From a bacterium YEK0313 (lineage in GTDB: Bacteria; Pseudomonadota; Alphaproteobacteria; Rhizobiales; Phreatobacteraceae): 64,000 nt of DNA. The DNA is taken from assembly GCA_000751295.2 (NCBI GenBank), contig CCMO02000001.1:3996615-4060614 (forward strand), given 5' to 3'. Numbering within the stretch: position 1 is the first letter of the stretch; every line of letters begins with the position of its first letter. Under the pieces are notes generated by a model, which was not told the origin of the DNA, searched no databases, and saw only the letters and a program-made list of their open reading frames with translations. The position numbers were made by a program, and so were the translations under genes. Shown here piece after piece: positions 42,832 to 51,962 of the stretch.

Positions 42832-43300
42832 CGCGCGTTCGGTGTGGCCGAGCCCGCCGGCGGCGGGCGCGTTCAGCACAAACTATCTGATTCAGGCCTT
42901 CTCGCGACCGGCTTCGGGCGGATTTTCCGATGACCGGCCATACCGGTCTCCCGAACCCGGCATTCGCCGCCCCGGAAATCGCGCGCCGAGCGCATTTCAG
43001 GGTCATGGCGGCACCGGCAACGCGTTGATTCCTGGCGTCGTTTTCGATCTCGAAGTTCGCTCCGCGCTGGATATCGAGAGGCGGCGACCTTCGAGATCAG
43101 GCCACGAGGCCACCGACTCGCAAAGCGCATCCAGGTCGTGGCCGAAGCGAGTTTGAGCAAGGCCGCTTTCGCTGCGGCGGCAGCGACATGTTGCCGATCG
43201 CCGAGCGGCTGGGCGCCGGCTACGCCGCGATCGACCCGTGCACCGGCACTCTGCCGGTCCCGCAGTCTTCAACGGCCCCTGCCCGACGCGCCGAAGCCTC
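42832..43300. other. 469-bp intergenic region between EthD-like gene and lolC
   Basis: I see no supportable gene. Open frames on both strands are short and arginine-rich without a ribosome site. It should contain the lolCD promoter near its left end. Confidence 0.4.
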
Positions 43301-43615
43301 CTAGCCGCCGACGATTTCGCTGATCTGCACGATGGGCGCGATGTCCGTATAATTGGCGACGTCGGCCGCGATCTCTGCGCGGTGGGGAGCGAACGCCCGC
43401 TGGAATGTCTCCAGGCTCGGCGAATAGACATGGCACGCCGCGACGAAAGCCGGCGCGCTTCCAGGTTCGCGACCCGCAAGGCCCTTTTCGATCTCGTAGC
43501 GCAGGCAGACATCGCCGAGCCGTTCCTTGATCAGTGGCATGTGGCTGGCGCGGTAGTAGTCGTGATCGAACTTCGAGCCGCCATCGGCCGGATAGTAGAC
43601 GCTCATCTTGATCAT
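43301..43615 (-). CDS. EthD-family protein
   Basis: A 104-aa dimeric alpha/beta-barrel protein. MIKMSVYYPADGGSKFDHDYYRASHMPLIKERLGD is the EthD opening, with the conserved His in the SHMPL segment, and YTDIAPIVQISEIVGG closes the barrel. EthD was first noted beside an ether-degrading cytochrome P450, but the biochemical role of most homologues is unknown. A GCAGGAG site precedes the ATG. It is a single gene here. Confidence 0.88.
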   Translation of the reverse strand: MIKMSVYYPADGGSKFDHDYYRASHMPLIKERLGDVCLRYEIEKGLAGREPGSAPAFVAACHVYSPSLETFQRAFAPHRAEIAADVANYTDIAPIVQISEIVGG

Positions 43616-43814
43616 GGTCGGCTCCTGCCTGGACGCCTCTCCGAGCGCCCGAAGGACTTCCCTAGCTCACCGGGCCACAAAACGCATGCCGATTCCGGCT
43701 CCGCCGCACGAGCATCCCGCGCGGTGTGCCCGGTCGCGGCGGCTCGATGGCCTGCTCCCGAATTCCGTCAACGCGCAGCGACGCCGGCCGTTCAGGGGCG
43801 CGACTCGGCTGAGA

Positions 43815-44870
43815 TCACGCGGCATTGACCTTGCGAAAGCCATTGAACAAGGCAAAGGCCGCGCCCGACAACAGGACGTCGAGATAGCGCAATGACTGGA
43901 AATGGCCGTTGAGCGACACCCTCGGCAAGGCCGTGAGATGCGCGCCGTGTTCGGGGAAGAGCAGGCCCGGCCGGGTGGTGACCGCCGTCGCGAAGCCGGC
44001 CTCCTGGGCGAGCGCGAACTCGCGCGGGCCCGCCGAGGTCGGGTCGCCGACCGGATAGGCGAAATGATCGACCGGCCGTCCGAGGCGCGCTTCGATCGCG
44101 GCCTTCGAATGAACCATTTCGGCCCGCACGGTCTCGGCCGGCCATTTTGCCAGCATGTAGTGATGGACGCTGTGGGCGCCGAAGGTGACGAGCGGATCGC
44201 GGCCGAGCTCGACCACCTCGCTCCAGGTCATGCAGAGCTCGGCGCAGCCCCAGTGCGGGCCGAGCCCGGCCTCGGCCGCGAGCGTGCGCACCACCGCGCG
44301 CAATTCCGCTTCGGTCAGGGCGCGCAGCCACCAATAGATCTGCTGGTAGGCGGTCATCTTCGCCGCCGCTCCCACGCAATCGAAGCGGATGTCGCGGCCG
44401 CGCATCGAGAGCGTCACGCTGTCCCGCCGGCGGATCGCCTCCTCCAGCAGCAGCCACCACAATTCGCCCCGGCCCTCCATATAGGCCGTGGGCAGATAGA
44501 TGGTGAACGGCACGCCGTGCCGCTTCAGCACCGGATAGGCATGGATGAGATTGTCGCGATAACCGTCGTCGAAGGTGATCGCGACGAACGGCCGCGCCGT
44601 GCCGCCGGCCGCCAGGCGCTCGGCCACCGCGTCGAGGGCGATGATCTCGAAGCCGTCCGCCCGCACGCGCTCGATCACCTGCTCCAGGAAATCAGGCGTG
44701 ACTTCGAGCAGGGCATTGGGCGCGAATTCGCGCGGTTCCGCCGGGCGCACGTGATGCAGCATCAAGATCGCGCCGGCGCCGCCGACGACCGGCCGCAGCG
44801 CCCGATGCGCCCCCGAGAAATACAGCGCCTCCAGACCGGCGCGATAGACCGACATGCGAATGCCGCTCAT
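43815..44870 (-). CDS. Polysaccharide deacetylase (NodB-like)
   Basis: A 351-aa carbohydrate esterase family 4 protein. The catalytic Asp pair and first motif are in FVAITFDDGYRDNLIHAYPVLKRHGVPFTIYLPT, the metal His motif in VTFGAHSVHHYMLAKW, and HFAYPVGDPTS is the later motif. N-terminal ILMLHHVRP is the conserved first strand. It would remove acetyl groups from a glycan or glycolipid headgroup. No signal peptide is obvious, so a cytoplasmic or membrane-edge location is likely. It is probably a member of an unlinked glycan pathway. Confidence 0.9.
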   Translation of the reverse strand: MSGIRMSVYRAGLEALYFSGAHRALRPVVGGAGAILMLHHVRPAEPREFAPNALLEVTPDFLEQVIERVRADGFEIIALDAVAERLAAGGTARPFVAITFDDGYRDNLIHAYPVLKRHGVPFTIYLPTAYMEGRGELWWLLLEEAIRRRDSVTLSMRGRDIRFDCVGAAAKMTAYQQIYWWLRALTEAELRAVVRTLAAEAGLGPHWGCAELCMTWSEVVELGRDPLVTFGAHSVHHYMLAKWPAETVRAEMVHSKAAIEARLGRPVDHFAYPVGDPTSAGPREFALAQEAGFATAVTTRPGLLFPEHGAHLTALPRVSLNGHFQSLRYLDVLLSGAAFALFNGFRKVNAA

Positions 44871-45003
44871 GGCGATCCATCAATCCCTGGCCGGCAGAGC
44901 CGGACGCTTCCCCGCTTGCGTCCGCCATCGTGCCGACCATTGATTGAGATTTCGTAGAAACGCTTACATCCAGAAACAATTCTCGCGTGCCGGTTGCAGG
45001 CGG

Positions 45004-46245
45004 CTAGGCCGCCTGCGCCCGCAGCGCCTTGGCGCGCGCCTCCTCCATGTCGGGCAGGAACACGGTGAGGAGCCCGACCAGCGGCAGGAACGAGCAGGCC
45101 CAGTAGACATATTCGATGCCCCTGACGTCGGCGAGCGCGCCGAGCACGGCCGCGCCGATGCCGCCGATGCCGAAGGCGAAGCCGAAGAACAGGCCGGCAA
45201 TGAGCCCGACCTTGCCCGGCACCAGCTCCTGGGCGAACACGATGATCGCCGAAAAGGCCGAGGCCATGATGAGGCCGATCACCACGGTGAGCACGGCAGT
45301 CGCGACCAGCCCGCCGGCATAGGGCAAGGCCAGCGTGAAGGGCAGCGCGCCGAGGATCGAGCCCCAGATCACCACCTTGCGGCCGAAGCGGTCGCCGATC
45401 GGCCCGCCGACGATGGTGCCCACCGCCACGGCGCCGAGGAACAGGAACAGGAGCAGCTGGGAATCGCGCACCGAGACGTCGAACTTCTCGATGAGATAGA
45501 AGGTGTAGTAGCTCGTCAGGCTCGACATGTAGACATATTTCGAGAAGACGAGGATGCCGAGCACGGTCAGCGCCAGGACCACCTTGCCGCGCGGCAGCAC
45601 GGCGGTCGCGGCGGCCGCCGGGCGCGCCGCGACGGTGGCGCGCTTGGCCCGGTACCAGGTGCTCACCTGCCAGAGCACGACCATCGCAAGCAGCGCGGCC
45701 ATCGAGAACCAGGCGATGCTGCCCTGGCCGTAGCGCAGCACCAGGAAGGCGGCCAGCAGCGGTCCGACGGCCGAGCCGACATTGCCGCCGACCTGGAACA
45801 GCGACTGGGCGAGGCCGTGCCGGCCGCCCGAGGCCATGCGCGCGACGCGCGAGGATTCCGGATGGAACACCGCCGAGCCCATCCCGACCAGCGCCGCCGA
45901 GACGAGCAGAAGCCAATAATGGTGCGCCACCGCCAGCAGGATCAGGCCGACCAGCGTGAAGCCCATGCCGAGCGGCAGCGAATAGGGCTGCGGCCGCTTG
46001 TCGGTATAGAGCCCGATGGCAGGCTGCAGCAGCGAGGCGGTGACGTTGAAGGTCAGCGTCAACAGGCCGATCTGGCCGAAATCGAGCCCGAAATCGGATT
46101 TCAGCATCGGGTAGATCGCGGTCAGCAGCGACTGCATCATGTCGTTGAGCAGATGGCAGAAGCTGAGCGCGGCAATGACCTTGAAGGCGGTATTGTCGGC
46201 GGCCGCCGGTGCGGTCGCGGAAGGCGGGGTCACGGAATGCTCCAT
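45004..46245 (-). CDS. MFS efflux transporter, fosmidomycin-resistance (Fsr) type
   Basis: A 413-aa MFS protein. The N-terminal FKVIAALSFCHLLNDMMQSLLTAIYPMLKSDFGLDFGQIGLLTLTFN is the Fsr-family helix 1, and the loop motif GPIGDRFGRKVVIWGS lies in the second half. An MFS of this type was found as a fosmidomycin-efflux pump in E. coli; substrates elsewhere vary. The ATG at 46245 gives MEHSVTPPSATAPA before helix 1. It is divergent from an AraC regulator 115 bp away, which probably controls it. Confidence 0.88.
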   Translation of the reverse strand: MEHSVTPPSATAPAAADNTAFKVIAALSFCHLLNDMMQSLLTAIYPMLKSDFGLDFGQIGLLTLTFNVTASLLQPAIGLYTDKRPQPYSLPLGMGFTLVGLILLAVAHHYWLLLVSAALVGMGSAVFHPESSRVARMASGGRHGLAQSLFQVGGNVGSAVGPLLAAFLVLRYGQGSIAWFSMAALLAMVVLWQVSTWYRAKRATVAARPAAAATAVLPRGKVVLALTVLGILVFSKYVYMSSLTSYYTFYLIEKFDVSVRDSQLLLFLFLGAVAVGTIVGGPIGDRFGRKVVIWGSILGALPFTLALPYAGGLVATAVLTVVIGLIMASAFSAIIVFAQELVPGKVGLIAGLFFGFAFGIGGIGAAVLGALADVRGIEYVYWACSFLPLVGLLTVFLPDMEEARAKALRAQAA

Positions 46246-46360
46246 TGTCGAGAGAGCCGGCGTCTCACGTGGCGCGGCTTGTCCGGGGTGCGACAATAAG
46301 CCTTGCATGCTGACCTGCTTGCGTGATCTGGTCTAGATCTTTCGCGAGTGGGCCAATCCC

Positions 46361-47206
46361 GTGCAACGCCCCGACCACAGGCGCTTTTCCAGCCCCGGCC
46401 ACGACATGGATCGCGAGCGGCGGGCCTGGCTCGAACGGTCCGAGGGCCAGACCATCGCGCTGGCGAGCGACTATCCGCGCGGCTACGTCGTCTCCATGCA
46501 CCGCCACACCCGCGCCCAGCTGCTCTACGCGCTGACCGGCGTCGTCATGGTGACCACCCATATCGGCCGCTGGGTGGTGCCGGCGGGCGACGCCCTGTGG
46601 ATCCCCTCGGGGGTCGAGCATGCCGTGGAGATGCTCGGTGCGGTCAACATGCGCTCGGTCTATGTCCGGCCGGACGCCATCGAAGGCCTGCCCGAGACCA
46701 TCCGCGTGATGGCGGTGACCGACCTGATGCGCAGCCTCATCGTCGAGGCCGCGACCCTGCCGCTCGACCATGAGCCGATGAGCCGCGCCGGCCTGGTTTT
46801 GGCGCTGATGACGCAGGAGATCCCGCGGCTGCCGGTGCAGCCGCTCGGCCTCGCCTTCCCGGCCGAGCCGCGGCTCGCCCTGCTCTGCCGCGGCTTCCTG
46901 GACAATCCGTCCTCGCAGGTGCGCATCGACGACTGGGCGAAGCGGCTCGCCATGAGCCGGCGCGCCTTCACCCGCACCTTCCGCAGCCAGACCGGCCTCA
47001 GCCTGTCGGCCTGGCGCCAGCAGGCCTGCCTGTTCGCGGCCCTGCCGCGGCTCGCCGCCGGCGAGCCGGTGACCAGCGTCGCGCTCGATCTCGGCTATGA
47101 CAGCGTCCCGGCCTTCACCACCATGTTCAAGCGCATGCTGGGGGCGCCGCCGAGCCGCTATCTCGGCCGCGGTCTGGCAGCCGCCGAGCCGCCGCCCGGG
47201 CCGTGA
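46361..47206 (+). CDS. AraC-family transcriptional regulator
   Basis: A 281-aa regulator with a GTG start. The N-terminal cupin-like sensor is VVSMHRHTRAQLLYALTGVVMVTTHIGRWVVPAGDALWIPSGVEHAV. The C-terminal double helix-turn-helix is RIDDWAKRLAMSRRAFTRTFRSQTGLSLSAWRQQ and TSVALDLGYDSVPAFTTMFKRMLGAPPSRY. An internal ATG at 46406 is an alternative start. It faces away from the Fsr-type MFS gene, and regulating that pump is the simplest role. The GNAT gene overlaps its stop. Confidence 0.9.
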   Translation: MQRPDHRRFSSPGHDMDRERRAWLERSEGQTIALASDYPRGYVVSMHRHTRAQLLYALTGVVMVTTHIGRWVVPAGDALWIPSGVEHAVEMLGAVNMRSVYVRPDAIEGLPETIRVMAVTDLMRSLIVEAATLPLDHEPMSRAGLVLALMTQEIPRLPVQPLGLAFPAEPRLALLCRGFLDNPSSQVRIDDWAKRLAMSRRAFTRTFRSQTGLSLSAWRQQACLFAALPRLAAGEPVTSVALDLGYDSVPAFTTMFKRMLGAPPSRYLGRGLAAAEPPPGP

Positions 47207-48462
47207 CGCCACAACCTGTTGTTGAGACCTCGCTGCTATCGTTCGCGTCCCTGGCCCCGGACGCGCGGATGACGACGACCATCAAACCGGCGAGACGATA
47301 CGACCATGCCGGTCCGGCGGCGGCGTCCTGGACCGTCACGGTAGCGGCAGGCATGGCGGAAGCCGCCGCTGCCTGGCAGGCGCTCGAAGCCGATGCCGTG
47401 TTCAGCGCCTATCAGCGGCACGACTGGTGCGCGGCCTTCCTCGCCACCATCGGCGCCGCCGCGACGCCCTGCCTTGCCGTCATCGGCGACGCGGACGGGC
47501 GGCCGCAGGGCCTCCTGCCGCTCGCCATCGCCGACGAGCACGGCCTCGCCGTGGCCGGGTTCATCGGCGGCAAGCACTGCAATTTCGGCATGGGGCTCTG
47601 GCGCCCGGCCTTCGCGGCGAGCCTCACCGCGGCCGATCTCGACGCCATCCTGGACAGCGTGGCCCGGCAGGCGCCGCGCCGCATCGACCTGTTCCGGCTT
47701 GCGAGCCAGCCCGCATGCTGGGACGGTTTCGCCAATCCCCTTCGCCTTCTGCCGCACCTGCCGGCCGCATCCGACGGCTATCATCTCCGGCTTGGCGCCG
47801 ATGCCGAAACCGTTCTCGCCGGCGCCGTCTCGCCTGCGGCGCGGCGCAAGCTGCGCAAGAAGGAACGGGCCCTCGCCGCTCACGGCCCTATCGAACTGAC
47901 GCAGGCCCGCACGCCGGACGATATCCATCGCTTCACCGACAGCTTCCTTGCCCTGAAAGCCGCGCGCTGCCGCGCCCAGGGCATCACCGATACCTTTGCC
48001 GTCGCCGGTGCCCGCGCCTTCATCGTCGAGGGCGCGACCGGCACGGCGGGCGGGGCTCCGCCCCCGATCACCCTGTTCGCGCTGACCGTCGCCGGCGAGC
48101 CCGTCGCCGTGTTCGGCGGCGCTGCTGCGCGCGGCCGGTTCTCCGGCATGTTCACCGCGGTCACCTCGGGACCGCTGGCGCGCCACAGCCCCGGCGAGAT
48201 CCTGCTCCACAAGGTCGTGCGCGCCTGCTGCGACGATGGCCTCGACACGTTCGATCTCGGCGTCGGCCGGGCACGCTACAAGGCGAGCCTCTGCCCCGGG
48301 ACGGACCCGCTGTTCGACCAGCACGTGCCCGTCACCTGGCGCGGCCAGGCTGCGGCGGCGGCTCTCGGCGCGGCGGTCAGGCTGAAGCGCCAGGTCAAGG
48401 ACTCCGCCCGTCTCTGGCCGATCGTCGAAGCCTTCAGGCGGGCACGCGCCCGGCTCGCCTAG
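47203..48462 (+). CDS. GNAT/FemAB-like (CelD-type) acyltransferase domain protein
   Basis: A 419-aa protein starting with GTG at 47203 overlapping the AraC stop (GTGA), or alternatively at ATG 47269 (MTTTIKP). The N-terminal half AEAAAAWQALEADAVFSAYQRHDWCAAFLATI and the C-terminal block ARRKLRKKERALAAHGPIELTQA through LDTFDLGVGRARYKASLCPGTDPLF match the GNAT/CelD-type domain found in cellulose and polysaccharide biosynthesis acetyltransferases. The acceptor is unknown. It lies far from the exopolysaccharide cluster, so a link is not established. Confidence 0.8.
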   Translation: MTPQPVVETSLLSFASLAPDARMTTTIKPARRYDHAGPAAASWTVTVAAGMAEAAAAWQALEADAVFSAYQRHDWCAAFLATIGAAATPCLAVIGDADGRPQGLLPLAIADEHGLAVAGFIGGKHCNFGMGLWRPAFAASLTAADLDAILDSVARQAPRRIDLFRLASQPACWDGFANPLRLLPHLPAASDGYHLRLGADAETVLAGAVSPAARRKLRKKERALAAHGPIELTQARTPDDIHRFTDSFLALKAARCRAQGITDTFAVAGARAFIVEGATGTAGGAPPPITLFALTVAGEPVAVFGGAAARGRFSGMFTAVTSGPLARHSPGEILLHKVVRACCDDGLDTFDLGVGRARYKASLCPGTDPLFDQHVPVTWRGQAAAAALGAAVRLKRQVKDSARLWPIVEAFRRARARLA

Positions 48463-48514
48463 CGCCACGGCCGGCGCCCCAAGCGTGCGGTCGAAGCGGC
48501 CGGAGCCGGTGGGC

Positions 48515-49234
48515 TCACGCGCCGAGATAGGCCCGCTTCAGGCCGTCATCCGCCATGATGCCACGCCAGCGATCCGGGGCGATCGCATCCACCACCCGGC
48601 CGAGCTTCATCACATAGGCGCGGTCGGTCGCCTCGCTCGCCAGCTGCGCGTTCTGCTCGACCAGCAGGACGCTGACACCCTCCTCGCGGATCCGGGCGAT
48701 GACGCCGGTCAGGCTCTTGACGATCTTGGGCGCGAGGCCGGTGGACGGTTCGTCCAGGATGAGGAGGTCCGGCTGGAGCAGCAGCGCCCGGCCGATCGCG
48801 ACCATCTGCTGCTCGCCGCCGCTCAGCAACTCGACATGGGCGTCGAGCCGCGCCTCCATGAACGGGAACAGGGCGAGGATGCTGTCGAGCGTGAAGCGCC
48901 GGTTGCTCCCGGCGCGCCGGTCGCCCTCGCCCGCCGCAAGATCCAGATTGGTCCTGACCGTCAGTTCGCCGAACAGCCGGCGGTTCTCCAGGACCACGGC
49001 GATGCCGCGCGCGGCGCGGCGATGCGGCGGCTCGCCATGGATCGGCCGGCCGTCCTTGCGGATCTCGCCGCCGCGCACCGGATTGAGCCCGCAGATCGCG
49101 CGGACCAGCGTGCTCTTGCCGGCACCGTTCGGGCCGATGACGGCGACCGCCTCGTTGGCCTTCACCTGGAGGCTGACCTCGCGCAGCACGGTGATCGCGC
49201 CATAACCTGCGGTGATGTTGTCGACCGACAGCAT
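48515..49234 (-). CDS. LIV-type ABC transporter ATP-binding protein LivF
   Basis: A 239-aa ATPase. Walker A is GPNGAGKST, the signature LSGGEQQMVAIGRALL and Walker B LLILDEPSTGLAPKIV. The start MLSVDNITAGYGAITVLREVSLQVKANEAVAVIGPNGAGKSTLVRAICGL is typical LivF. It partners LivG (3 bp away) and the LivHM permeases of the flavin-monooxygenase cluster. It is the last gene of the minus-strand operon, so it marks the likely transcript end. Confidence 0.94.
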   Translation of the reverse strand: MLSVDNITAGYGAITVLREVSLQVKANEAVAVIGPNGAGKSTLVRAICGLNPVRGGEIRKDGRPIHGEPPHRRAARGIAVVLENRRLFGELTVRTNLDLAAGEGDRRAGSNRRFTLDSILALFPFMEARLDAHVELLSGGEQQMVAIGRALLLQPDLLILDEPSTGLAPKIVKSLTGVIARIREEGVSVLLVEQNAQLASEATDRAYVMKLGRVVDAIAPDRWRGIMADDGLKRAYLGA

Positions 49235-49237
49235 GGC

Positions 49238-50014
49238 TCAGGCTCCAAGATAGGCTTCGCGCACCCGCGGGTCGGCCTGCACCGCCGCGAAGTCGCCGCG
49301 CGCGATGATCTCGCCGAAGCACAGCACGTTGACCGCGGAGGACACGCTCATCAGGTCCATGTCGTGGGAGACGAGGAAGATGGTCATGCCGTCCTGGTTG
49401 AGCCGGACGAGCATGCGGCGCAACTGCTCGGTCTCCTCGGCATTGAGACCGGACGACGGCTCGTCGAGGCACAGCAGGTCAGGCTCCGCGATGGCGGCGC
49501 GCGCCAGCTCGACGAGCCGCTGCTGGCCGACCGGCAGGCGGCCGGCGCGCCAGTCGGCCAGTGCGGCGAGGTCGAAGCGCGCGAGGGTCTTGTCCGCCTG
49601 CACCGCGAGCCGGCGCCTTTCGGCCCGCGACGACGGCAGGCCGAGGAGATTGGCCAGGAAGCCGCTGCGGCCGAGCTTGTGGCAGCCGGCGATGAGGTTC
49701 TCGCGCACGGTCAGGTGGCTGAACACCTGGGGCGTCTGGAAGGTGCGCACGAGGCCCGCGCGACTGCGCGCGGCGACCGAAGCGCGGACGACGCCGGCGC
49801 CGCGGAACCGCACGTCGCCGGTATCGGGCGCCAGGAAACCGGAGAGGATGTTGAACAGCGTGCTCTTGCCGGCCCCGTTCGGCCCGATCAGGCCGGTGAT
49901 CCGGCCCTTGGGGATGTCGAGCGTCACGTCGCGCAGGACGGACAGGCCGAAGAAACCCTTCGAGATGCCGCTGAGCTGCATCAGCGCGGTGCCGTCGCCT
50001 TGGGGGACACTCAT
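49238..50014 (-). CDS. LIV-type ABC transporter ATP-binding protein LivG
   Basis: A 258-aa ATPase with Walker A GPNGAGKST in GRITGLIGPNGAGKSTLF, the LivG-specific RAGLVRTFQTPQVFSHLTVRENL segment, signature-region LPVGQQRLVELARAAIAEPDLLCLDEPSSGL and the switch His in FLVSHDMDLM. The ABC signature is PVGQQ rather than LSGGQ, common in LivG. The ATG at 50014 overlaps the LivM stop by 4 bp. Confidence 0.94.
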   Translation of the reverse strand: MSVPQGDGTALMQLSGISKGFFGLSVLRDVTLDIPKGRITGLIGPNGAGKSTLFNILSGFLAPDTGDVRFRGAGVVRASVAARSRAGLVRTFQTPQVFSHLTVRENLIAGCHKLGRSGFLANLLGLPSSRAERRRLAVQADKTLARFDLAALADWRAGRLPVGQQRLVELARAAIAEPDLLCLDEPSSGLNAEETEQLRRMLVRLNQDGMTIFLVSHDMDLMSVSSAVNVLCFGEIIARGDFAAVQADPRVREAYLGA

Positions 50015-51021
50015 GGCCGCTCCTCGCCACCGGAACCGGCCAGACGCACGAACCGCGCCTTGACCCAGCCGCCAATGCCCTGCGGCAGGAAGATCACGGT
50101 GAGGACGAGGGCGCCCGCGAACAGGAGCGGATGGACGTCGCCGAGCTTGCTCAGGAGGTTCGGCGCGAGCGTCACGAAGGCCGCGCCGAACAGTGCTCCG
50201 GCCACCGTCTGGACCCCGCCGATCACCGCCAGCAGCAGGAAGCTCACGGCCCTGTCGATGCCGAAACTGTCGACGCTGATGAAGGAGACGTAGTGGGCGA
50301 AAAGACTGCCGGCGAGCGAGCCGACCATCGCGCTGAGCATGAAGACCTTCACCTTCAGCCGGTGCACGTCGACGCCCAGCACCATGGCTGCCTGGGGCGC
50401 GTCGCGCATGGCGCGCATGGCAAAGCCTGCGCGCGAGTCGAGCAGGTTGTAGTGCAGCCAGAACACCAGGGCCGCCACGATCCAGACGAAATAATAGAAG
50501 CGCTGCGGCGTGTTGAGCGACAAGCCGAACAGCGTGATGCGCGGAATGCCGCCGATGCCGAGCGTGCCGCCGGTGATCCAGTCCCATTCCAGGAACAGGA
50601 CGTGGCCGATGGTCGCGAGCGCGAGGGTCGCCAGGGCCAGGAAGTGGCCTGACAGGCGCAGGATCGGCCAGCCGAGGCAGAGCGCGGTCAGCCCGGATAT
50701 CGCCATGCCGCAGGCGAGCCCGACCGGCCAAGGCCAGCCGAATTGGGTCGCGCCATAGGCGCTCGCATAGGCGCCGATGCCGTAGAACACGCTCTGGGCC
50801 AGCGAGATGATGCCGCACTGGCCCAGCAGGAAAGCGACGCCGAGCCCGGCAATGGCGTAGAGCGCGGTGAAGACCATGAGGTCGACGGTGCCGCGCGAGG
50901 CGACGATCGGCAGCGCCGCCCAGGCGGCGAGGCCGGCAACCGCGACGAGGGCGAGGACGGCGCTGCGGGTCCGCGGCCGGGCCGTCGCCGCGCGCGCCAG
51001 CGAGATCGGTTCGACGCTCAT
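50011..51021 (-). CDS. LIV-type ABC transporter permease LivM
   Basis: A 336-aa membrane permease. LLGQCGIISLAQSVFYGIGAYASAYGA near residues 60-90 is the LivM core, and MRAMRDAPQAAMVLGVDVHRLK is the cytoplasmic coupling loop. A 30-residue polar leader precedes helix 1. It overlaps livH and livG by 4 bp at each end, so the four transporter genes form one coupled unit. Confidence 0.93.
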   Translation of the reverse strand: MSVEPISLARAATARPRTRSAVLALVAVAGLAAWAALPIVASRGTVDLMVFTALYAIAGLGVAFLLGQCGIISLAQSVFYGIGAYASAYGATQFGWPWPVGLACGMAISGLTALCLGWPILRLSGHFLALATLALATIGHVLFLEWDWITGGTLGIGGIPRITLFGLSLNTPQRFYYFVWIVAALVFWLHYNLLDSRAGFAMRAMRDAPQAAMVLGVDVHRLKVKVFMLSAMVGSLAGSLFAHYVSFISVDSFGIDRAVSFLLLAVIGGVQTVAGALFGAAFVTLAPNLLSKLGDVHPLLFAGALVLTVIFLPQGIGGWVKARFVRLAGSGGEERP

Positions 51022-51905
51022 CCGCCGGCCCTTCCCTTGCGGCCGAGAATGCCGTTCGGCACCGCCACCATGATCAGGATCAGGAAGGCCATCGCGATGA
51101 CGTCCTTGTAGCCCGACGAGACGAAGACGATGGCGAGTGCCTCGACGATGCCGAGGGCCAGGCCCCCGACAATGGCGCCGAAGGGATTGCCGAGCGTGCC
51201 GATGATCGCCGCGGTGAACCCCTTGAGGGTGAGCAGCAGCCCCATTTCGTAATGCAGGGTGATCAGCGGCGACACGAGCACGCCGGCAATGCCACCGACC
51301 GCGCCGCCCAGAACGAAGGTCAACGTGCGCATCAGCGGCACGTTGATGCCGATCGTCGCCGCCCCTTCCGCGTCGATCGAGGCCGCCATGATCGACTTGC
51401 CGATGAAGGTCTTGGTGTAGAACAGCCTGAGGGCGACGACGACCAGGATGCTTGAGACGATCAGCCAGACCGCGTGGACGCGGATGGCCGCGTCGAAGAC
51501 ATCGAGCGAGGCGCTGCCGCCGATCCCCGTGACCGGATGCGAATCCCGGCCGAAGAACAGGAGCGTCGCCGCCGACACGGCGAAGGCGCCGCCGAGCGTG
51601 ACCAGCAGGAACGAATCCTCGGTGCCGCCGCGCTGCTTGGTCGGGCGCACCAGCAGGAGCTCGACCGCCCAGCCGACCGCCGCGCCGGCCACCATGCCGC
51701 CGGCGAAGGCGAGAAGCGTCGGCGCGCCGAGCCGCTCCATGACGAGATAGGCGGCGATCCCCGCCACCAGGGCGAAATCGCCCTGCATGGCGTTCACCAC
51801 GCGGGTGCCGCGGTAGATCACCGAAATGCCAAGGCCGATGAGGCCGTAGACGAAGCCGTTGGTCACGCCTGACAACAGCGATTGGATGAGAAGCGTCGTG
51901 GTCAT
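51018..51905 (-). CDS. LIV-type ABC transporter permease LivH
   Basis: A 295-aa permease. MTTTLLIQSLLSGVTNGFVYGLIGLGISVIYRGTRVVNAMQGDFALVAG is the LivH start, with NAMQGDF in place of the usual NLAHG. DAEGAATIGINVPLMRTLTFVLGG is the coupling loop. The ATG at 51905 starts the first helix directly; an in-frame upstream ATG only adds a proline-rich shadow. Confidence 0.93.
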   Translation of the reverse strand: MTTTLLIQSLLSGVTNGFVYGLIGLGISVIYRGTRVVNAMQGDFALVAGIAAYLVMERLGAPTLLAFAGGMVAGAAVGWAVELLLVRPTKQRGGTEDSFLLVTLGGAFAVSAATLLFFGRDSHPVTGIGGSASLDVFDAAIRVHAVWLIVSSILVVVALRLFYTKTFIGKSIMAASIDAEGAATIGINVPLMRTLTFVLGGAVGGIAGVLVSPLITLHYEMGLLLTLKGFTAAIIGTLGNPFGAIVGGLALGIVEALAIVFVSSGYKDVIAMAFLILIMVAVPNGILGRKGRAGG

Positions 51906-51962
51906 CGGGCCATGGATTGCAGGAGAAGCGAGAGGCGGGCGTCGTGGCGACGCCCGCACGGC